Of a DNA stretch of 7,519 bases, positions 1 through 4,619 are shown piece by piece; the first letter of the stretch is position 1; every line of letters begins with the position of its first letter. The DNA lies in the NCBI GenBank assembly GCA_031275535.1, contig JAISOR010000078.1, positions 1 to 7,519 on the forward strand, written 5' to 3'. Both the position numbers and the translations under genes were made by a program. A model generated the notes under the pieces. The model ran no database searches, was not told the origin of the DNA, and saw nothing but the letters and a program-made list of their open reading frames with translations. The DNA is from Treponema sp. GTDB taxonomy: Bacteria > Spirochaetota > Spirochaetia > Treponematales > Breznakiellaceae.

Positions 1-383
1 GGCATTGGGAGGACGCAAATTATCTGTTTAGCGATTCCCGATGGCCAAACGCGGATCAACTCTACGGATATGCGGCGGAATGTGGATTAAAATGCCTTAT
101 GCTCCGGTTCGGCATGGCCTTCGAGTCGGAGGGATACCCTCCCCGGGAAGATAGGGTGCATAGCAACAGGCTCTGGCCCCGCTACGAGGCATACCGGGCC
201 GGCGCCGGCGCGGCGGGATACCTGCTCCCCCGGCAGAATCCCTTCGACAACTGGCATAGTTCCCAGCGCTATGCCGATGGATCGACCTTCAGCCAGGCCC
301 ATGTAGAAGCACACCGGCGGGGAGCGAAATTCGTGCGGGGCCTGATCAACAAGGCCATTTTGGAAGGAATACTGGTGATATGA
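1..383 (+). CDS. HEPN-like protein, 3' portion (5' end outside window)
   Basis: The frame is open from base 3 (bases 1-2 complete an earlier codon) to TGA at 381-383, giving 126 visible residues. An internal ATG at 99 would cut a conserved-looking helix, so it is probably not the start. Visible residues 1-33 have the pattern H-x-x-D-A ... N-A-D-x-L-Y-G-Y-A-A-E-C-x-L-K, which resembles the first two helices of HEPN proteins of the 'GYAxEC-LK' type. Since these sit near the N-terminus in that group, probably only a few codons are missing. The rest has H53 followed by N-x-L-W, then a tract with N79-P-F-D-N-W and R89-Y, and a C-terminal helix (about 97-123). A REDRVH string (48-53) matches R-X4-H by spelling, but not at the usual catalytic place, so RNase activity is undecided. 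The stop overlaps the next start as ATGA, implying one operon with the two ATPases. HEPN proteins are commonly RNase effectors or partners in conflict systems; that role here is inference. Confidence 0.62.
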   Translation, partial: HWEDANYLFSDSRWPNADQLYGYAAECGLKCLMLRFGMAFESEGYPPREDRVHSNRLWPRYEAYRAGAGAAGYLLPRQNPFDNWHSSQRYADGSTFSQAHVEAHRRGAKFVRGLINKAILEGILVI

Positions 384-1669
384 AAACCTTTGACGAAATA
401 CTGCCGGCGGTGCGGAAGTCCCTGGAAGAAGAAGCCGGGAATCTGGCAAAAATCGGAAAACTGATTATTAACCGCGATCTGAACGGCCTTGTCTGGCTGG
501 TGGCTGATGAAAGGATCGAAAATGATGCGAAGGCCCAAAACGCCCTGGCTGCCGTAGTACGCCGTATTGCCGGCCGTCTTGAATCCCGTTTTCCCGAAAC
601 AAACAATGTGCTTTATGAATCCTCCCCGGATGCGGTGTTGCGGGGAACGCCCCATTTTCCCCTGGAGGGATTTCCTGAGGTTATCATAGCGGATCGCCTC
701 ATCGCGGAAAACGATTGGCGGAGCATAGCGCCTCCCGCCTCCGGCGCGTCCCGGATAGTGTTTTTTTCTATAAAGGGAGGCGTGGGCCGCTCAACGGCCC
801 TGGCGGCGGCGGCCTGGGCATTGGCCGAGGAGGGCAAAAAGGTTATGGTCCTGGATCTGGACCTTGAATCCCCCGGCCTTTCCGGCTCCCTGCTGCCCGG
901 CGATAAACGCCCCGCCTATGGCATAACCGACTGGCTGGTTGAGGATCTGCTCCATAACGATGAGGCGGTTTTCCCCTATATGACCGCCCTAAGCGATCTC
1001 TCCCATAATGGGGAGATCTGTGTCGTTCCGGCCCACGGCCGGGACCCCGGCGAATACATCGCAAAACTGGGGCGGGTATGGATGTCAAAATTCAAAGACA
1101 ATTTCCCTGATCCCTGGCAACACCGCCTGGGCCGTCTGCTGGAGAAGCTGGAAAACCAGTGGCGCCCCGATGTTATCTTAATCGATTCCCGCGCCGGTAT
1201 TGATGAGGTCTCGTCCGCCTGTATTACCAGCCTGGGGGCCGAGACGGTTCTGCTTTTTGCCATTGACAGCGATCAGACCTGGACCGGTTACGATATCCTC
1301 TTCCGGCATTGGCTCCTTAACGAGGCGGCCCAAACCATCCGCAGCCGCCTGCGGATAGTGGGGGCGCTCATTCCGGAAACCAATCAATCAGAGTATCTTG
1401 ACGGGCTCTGTGAACATGGCTGGGATCTTTTTACCGACCGCTTATACGATACGGTTCCCCCGGGCGCTTCCGCCGACGACTATTGTAACTACGATAAGGG
1501 TGATAGCGACGCCCCCCATTACCCCTGGCCGGTGATGTGGAACCGCGGATTTGCGGCATTGCAGAATATATACGAGCCGCTCCGGCAGGCTGTGGTCAAA
1601 GACCAGGCAGCCGGCATCTTTGGGGGTCTGATAGAAGGCTTAAAGGGGAGCATCGAAAAAAATGGCTGA
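380..1669 (+). CDS. ParA/MinD-like ATPase with KGGVGR variant Walker A
   Basis: A 429-residue cytosolic ATPase of the SIMIBI (ParA/MinD) class. Residues 1-115 form a non-ATPase N-terminal region, mostly predicted helix, ending in an 'IIADRLIAENDW' segment; I do not recognise it as a named domain. The NTPase core starts at about 125: deviant Walker A K132-G-G-V-G-R137-S-T, switch-I-like D159-L-D161 followed by ESPGLS, and Walker B VILIDSRAG (265-273). The signature lysine K132 is kept, but the P-loop lysine is arginine. Both KGGVGR and a DSR-[TA]-G Walker B are typical of a ParA branch found in conflict and peptide-modification clusters, including actinobacterial FxsT proteins, rather than of plasmid or chromosome partition ParA. 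No parB gene or parS-like site is nearby. The start at 380 overlaps the upstream stop (ATGA), with GGAAGGA (362-368) as a ribosome site 11 bases before it. The gene overlaps the next ATPase by 8 bases. ATPase assignment is firm; biological role unknown. Confidence 0.88.
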   Translation: MKTFDEILPAVRKSLEEEAGNLAKIGKLIINRDLNGLVWLVADERIENDAKAQNALAAVVRRIAGRLESRFPETNNVLYESSPDAVLRGTPHFPLEGFPEVIIADRLIAENDWRSIAPPASGASRIVFFSIKGGVGRSTALAAAAWALAEEGKKVMVLDLDLESPGLSGSLLPGDKRPAYGITDWLVEDLLHNDEAVFPYMTALSDLSHNGEICVVPAHGRDPGEYIAKLGRVWMSKFKDNFPDPWQHRLGRLLEKLENQWRPDVILIDSRAGIDEVSSACITSLGAETVLLFAIDSDQTWTGYDILFRHWLLNEAAQTIRSRLRIVGALIPETNQSEYLDGLCEHGWDLFTDRLYDTVPPGASADDYCNYDKGDSDAPHYPWPVMWNRGFAALQNIYEPLRQAVVKDQAAGIFGGLIEGLKGSIEKNG

Positions 1670-3098
1670 GATCCTCAAAACAATCCGCCAGGCAATAGTC
1701 GAGGTCATTCCGGAAACCTCTTTTAACTCCGCGGAAACCCTCAGCCCCCGGCAGCTCTATATCCCTCCGGCGCATATTAAATCACTGCAACTCTACCACA
1801 ATCTGATAATCGGAGCCAGGGGGGTAGGCAAAACAACCTGGACCAGGGCGCTGGGGGATGAACATTTAAGAAACATCATCGGCGCCAACATACCGGAATT
1901 AAAAAACATAAAGGTACAGATCGGGTTTTCGGAAAGCCCGCTGGATGAACAATACCCCTCGCCGGAAATTTACAGGGATCTGTTGAAAAAAAAATTTACC
2001 GCCTACGAGATCTGGCAGGCCGTGCTTGCCCGCTGGTTATGCGGGGAAATAGGGGATTCTCTTCCGGGAAAAGACTGGGCATCCAGCGTCGCCTGGGCGC
2101 GGAAGAATCCCGAACCCTGGGCGAAAGTTCTACAAAAGTCCAACGATTCGTTTAAATCGAAGGGCGTTAAGGGCCTCATCGTATTTGACGCCCTGGATCG
2201 TCCGGGCGATACCTGGGACAGAACGGATGAAATAGTCCGGGATCTGCTGCGCCTTGCGGTGCGGCTCAAGGCATACTCCCATATCCATACAAAAATTTTC
2301 CTGCGGGAAGATCAGATCTCCCGGACCGTTACGGACTTTCCGGATTCTTCAAAACTCCTGTCCGCAAAGATAGATCTGGACTGGTACTTGTACGACCTGC
2401 ACGGGCTGCTCTGGCATCTGCTCTGTAACGCTCCGGGCGAAGGAGGCGATGTTCTCCGGAATCTGTACCGGGAATCCCTTGGCAGCGAGCCGGAACGGAG
2501 CGAAGATTACCGGACAATTGCTGATGACGCCAAACGGGACGAAGCGGCGCAGCGCCGCCTCTTTGACAAACTGGCCGGGCCCTGGATGGGAAAGGATAAG
2601 CGGCGGGGCGTTCCCTACATCTGGTCCGTGGGCCACCTGGCGGACGGCGCAGGACGGACATCCCCCCGTTCCTTTCTGGCGGCCATACGGCAAGCCGCGG
2701 AGGATTCATTGGACAGGGGCGGGGAGTATCCCCTGCATTACGAGAGCATTAAACGGGGTGTGCAGAGGGCGTCTTCCATCCGGATCAATGAGATGGCGGA
2801 GGATTATCCCTGGGTGCGGAATATCTGCAAACCCCTGGAGAATCTGACGGTGCCGGTTGAGTTTGCCGCCATACAGGCCCGCTGGAATGAAAGCTATCCC
2901 AAAGGCCCCACCAGCATCGCCGCCGCAGAGCGGCTTCCTCCCCAACAGCAGGATCAGGGGTGGATTGGGATACAAAAAGAACTCGTCCGCCTCGGCGTTT
3001 TTACGGAGATGCGGGACGGCCGGGTTAATATGCCGGATCTGTACCGGGTAGGCTTTGGCCTGGGCCGCAAAGGCGGCGTTACCCCTCTTAAGAAATAA
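1662..3098 (+). CDS. P-loop ATPase, AAA/STAND-like, partner of the KGGVGR ATPase
   Basis: A 478-residue cytosolic ATPase. Walker A is G51-A-R-G-V-G-K57-T58 after the hydrophobic strand NLII. Walker B is LIVFDALDR (172-180), with D176 and a second acidic residue D179. A strand and arginine follow (KIFLRED, 211-217), then FPDSSKLL (226-233) and the tryptophan/tyrosine-rich helix around W241-H252, a layout reminiscent of Sll1717-type and other STAND/AAA-like ATPases. Residues 333-348 (SPRSFLAAIRQAAE) look like a lid helix of the same groups. The C-terminal part (about 355-465) appears helical and ends in a small domain resembling a winged helix (WIGIQKELVRLGVF, then DGRVNMPDLYRVG). No membrane segment is seen. 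The ATG at 1662 sits in an A7 run at the end of the previous gene and has AGGGGAG (1644-1650) upstream, so translation is probably coupled. Exact family is uncertain. Proposed role: sensor or switch of a conflict module, working with the upstream ATPase and HEPN-like protein; this is inference. Confidence 0.82.
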   Translation: MAEILKTIRQAIVEVIPETSFNSAETLSPRQLYIPPAHIKSLQLYHNLIIGARGVGKTTWTRALGDEHLRNIIGANIPELKNIKVQIGFSESPLDEQYPSPEIYRDLLKKKFTAYEIWQAVLARWLCGEIGDSLPGKDWASSVAWARKNPEPWAKVLQKSNDSFKSKGVKGLIVFDALDRPGDTWDRTDEIVRDLLRLAVRLKAYSHIHTKIFLREDQISRTVTDFPDSSKLLSAKIDLDWYLYDLHGLLWHLLCNAPGEGGDVLRNLYRESLGSEPERSEDYRTIADDAKRDEAAQRRLFDKLAGPWMGKDKRRGVPYIWSVGHLADGAGRTSPRSFLAAIRQAAEDSLDRGGEYPLHYESIKRGVQRASSIRINEMAEDYPWVRNICKPLENLTVPVEFAAIQARWNESYPKGPTSIAAAERLPPQQQDQGWIGIQKELVRLGVFTEMRDGRVNMPDLYRVGFGLGRKGGVTPLKK

Positions 3099-3106
3099 TT
3101 CCCCTT

Positions 3107-4027
3107 TCAGGGCTTCCCGCTATTCTTTACCCACTCATGTAAAAAACGCAGGGCGTACTGTTGTATGCCGCCGAAGTAGGTGTCGATGAAGGCCGCCAGA
3201 TCCCGGCCCACATACCGGTAATGCCAGCTTTCCCAGCGGTAGCCGGTAAGTTCCTCGTAGCCCTGGGGAAAGGAGAGGGACCAGCCAAAACGGCCCCCAT
3301 GGGCCCGCATCCAGCGGCCCGCCGGGGTATCCGCAAAGGAATCGTCAATGGAGCCAAAGTCCACCACCAGGCCCAGCTGATGCTGGCTGTGCCCCGGCCG
3401 GGCCGATTCCCGGTCCGCCGTCTCCTGTCCGGATTCCCGGACATTCCGGGCATAGACTTCCGCCTGGTACGCATAGGACCGGTACGCGGAGGATGCCAGG
3501 AGGCTTACCCCTTCGGACAAGGCGGCGGCGGTCATTTCTGCCAGGGACTCCGCGGCGGGGCGGCGCAGAAGAAGGCCCCGGCGGTTTACCAAATACGAGG
3601 GACCTTGCAGCTCCACCAGATCGTCCGGTTCATAATCCTCGGGCAGGGCATGTCCCTTGTCCACCAGGATCCAACCATAGGGGTCTCCCTCCAAAACGGA
3701 CAGGAGGTCCAGGATAAAGCGGGGCCCTTCGGCGGCCGCAGCCAGTATCCGCCGGGAAAGTTCCGCCGGAAGCTCCGCCCCCTCTAAAACCCATCGCAGC
3801 TGATCCTTAAACGCGGCCTCCACGTCCGCCGCGGGGTTTGTCTCCGGGGCATCCCCGGCGGCGCCGGGCGGCCCGTCATCCGTAAGCCGGTTCCGGGAAC
3901 CAGGATCAATGCCGCCCGCGGGCCCCTCCCCTTTCCCGGAACAGGAAGGGGATAGCAAAACAAGGCTTATTAATAGAAGATACCTTAGGGGGCCTGGGGC
4001 TCTCCGTTTTTCCATACCGCTGTTCAT
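3107..4027 (-). CDS. M15 family (VanY-type) D-Ala-D-Ala carboxypeptidase, lipoprotein
   Basis: A 306-residue exported zinc peptidase that should trim the terminal D-alanine from peptidoglycan stem peptides. Residues 1-29 form a lipoprotein signal: basic stretch EKRR (6-9), hydrophobic core YLLLISLVLL (16-25), then S-P-S-C29. The lipobox is relaxed, as is common in spirochaetes, so lipidation at C29 is likely rather than certain. Residues 30-68 are a Gly/Pro/Asp-rich linker. The catalytic domain covers about 140-285: conserved arginine in SAYRS (R183), zinc motif S214-Q-H216-Q-L-G219-L-V-V-D223, and E266-S-W-H269-Y-R-Y, where E266 is the expected general base and H216, D223 and H269 the zinc ligands. 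All catalytic residues are present. The start at 4027 follows GGAGG by 11 bases; a second ATG at 4013-4015 would also keep the signal peptide. It lies 21 bases downstream of the HD hydrolase and is probably the last gene of the valS operon. Whether it acts on D-Ala-D-Ala or another D-residue substrate cannot be told. Confidence 0.9.
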   Translation of the reverse strand: MNSGMEKRRAPGPLRYLLLISLVLLSPSCSGKGEGPAGGIDPGSRNRLTDDGPPGAAGDAPETNPAADVEAAFKDQLRWVLEGAELPAELSRRILAAAAEGPRFILDLLSVLEGDPYGWILVDKGHALPEDYEPDDLVELQGPSYLVNRRGLLLRRPAAESLAEMTAAALSEGVSLLASSAYRSYAYQAEVYARNVRESGQETADRESARPGHSQHQLGLVVDFGSIDDSFADTPAGRWMRAHGGRFGWSLSFPQGYEELTGYRWESWHYRYVGRDLAAFIDTYFGGIQQYALRFLHEWVKNSGKP

Positions 4028-4048
4028 CCTTGTTCCGTCCTCCGGGGC

Positions 4049-4603
4049 TTATTGATCGGCAAAGACCGATACGTACTTCCTGCGGGATTCTACCAGGGAC
4101 TTTAGTTCCGCCAGCATGGCCTTATCCACCGCTTCGGCGATGGGCAAGACATACTGAACCGTCTCTTCGGTATACCGGCTGATAAACTCCGGGTTGATCA
4201 CAAAACCCAGGGATATCATATTGGAGATCCGGTCCGCCACTTTAAGGATCTTGGCGTTCCGGGAACCGGTTTTGAGAATCCGGGTAAGGAATTCCGGCTT
4301 GGTCTCCTCCGGGAGGTGGGTAACCTCCAGGACCAGATCGTATACCGCGGGGCTTTCATAATCTATCGTTAAAAGAAGATTGTGGTTAAAGTCCGGGATA
4401 TCCTCAATCAGGTCATGGACTATGGAAGCCTTGAGGAGGACCGAATCGATATAGCCATAATCCACCAGGGTCGCCATGGTGTCGAGCTGATGGCGGAACA
4501 TATTTCCCCCACCCTCCCGGACTTTTCCGATCAAGGCGGTGGAAAGTTGTATGTACGGCGCAAGATGGGTTCCCTTCAGGCGCAGCATTTCCTGGGTGGT
4601 CAT
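4049..4603 (-). CDS. Stand-alone HD (p)ppGpp hydrolase-like protein (Mesh1/SAH type)
   Basis: A 184-residue cytosolic HD-domain protein. Its length matches single-domain small alarmone hydrolases (Mesh1 is about 180 residues) and leaves no room for a synthetase, TGS or ACT domain. The residues that define the SpoT/Rel hydrolase site can all be placed: R29 and H38 (nine apart, as in Rel), H63-D64 and E67-D68 in HDLIED, and D124-R-I-S-N128 equivalent to the ADRLHN motif. 'VTHLPEE' (94-100) matches the VTKL strand end. The expected reaction is Mn-dependent removal of the 3'-pyrophosphate from (p)ppGpp; some relatives act on NADPH or other nucleotides, so the substrate is inferred. The region between the VTKL-like strand and the D-x3-N motif lacks the usual QAENFRKM-like string of long Rel proteins. 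The ATG at 4603 has GAGGAG immediately after the valS TAG, 13 bases after valS ends, so it is very probably co-transcribed and translationally coupled with valS. Confidence 0.83.
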   Translation of the reverse strand: MTTQEMLRLKGTHLAPYIQLSTALIGKVREGGGNMFRHQLDTMATLVDYGYIDSVLLKASIVHDLIEDIPDFNHNLLLTIDYESPAVYDLVLEVTHLPEETKPEFLTRILKTGSRNAKILKVADRISNMISLGFVINPEFISRYTEETVQYVLPIAEAVDKAMLAELKSLVESRRKYVSVFADQ

Positions 4604-4610
4604 TATCCCC

Positions 4611-4619
4611 GCTCCTCTA
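4611..4619 (-). promoter_or_regulatory. Ribosome binding site of the HD hydrolase, overlapping the valS stop
   Basis: On the minus strand the valS stop TAG (4617-4619) runs directly into the purine-rich GAGGAG, which lies about 8 bases before the ATG at 4603. A ribosome ending valS therefore sits on this site, pointing to coupled translation and supporting the chosen start. Confidence 0.7.

Noticed and set aside
380..1669. Plasmid or chromosome partition (ParA/Soj) system
   Set aside because: The P-loop has KGGVGR, the Walker B is DSRAG, and there is no parB gene or parS-like site nearby.
2329..2975. Minus-strand and second plus-strand frames inside the second ATPase gene
   Set aside because: They overlap a frame with clear Walker motifs and no recognisable product of their own.
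3161..3787. 208-residue plus-strand frame opposite the M15 peptidase
   Set aside because: The minus-strand gene has a full catalytic motif set and signal peptide; the antisense product shows none.
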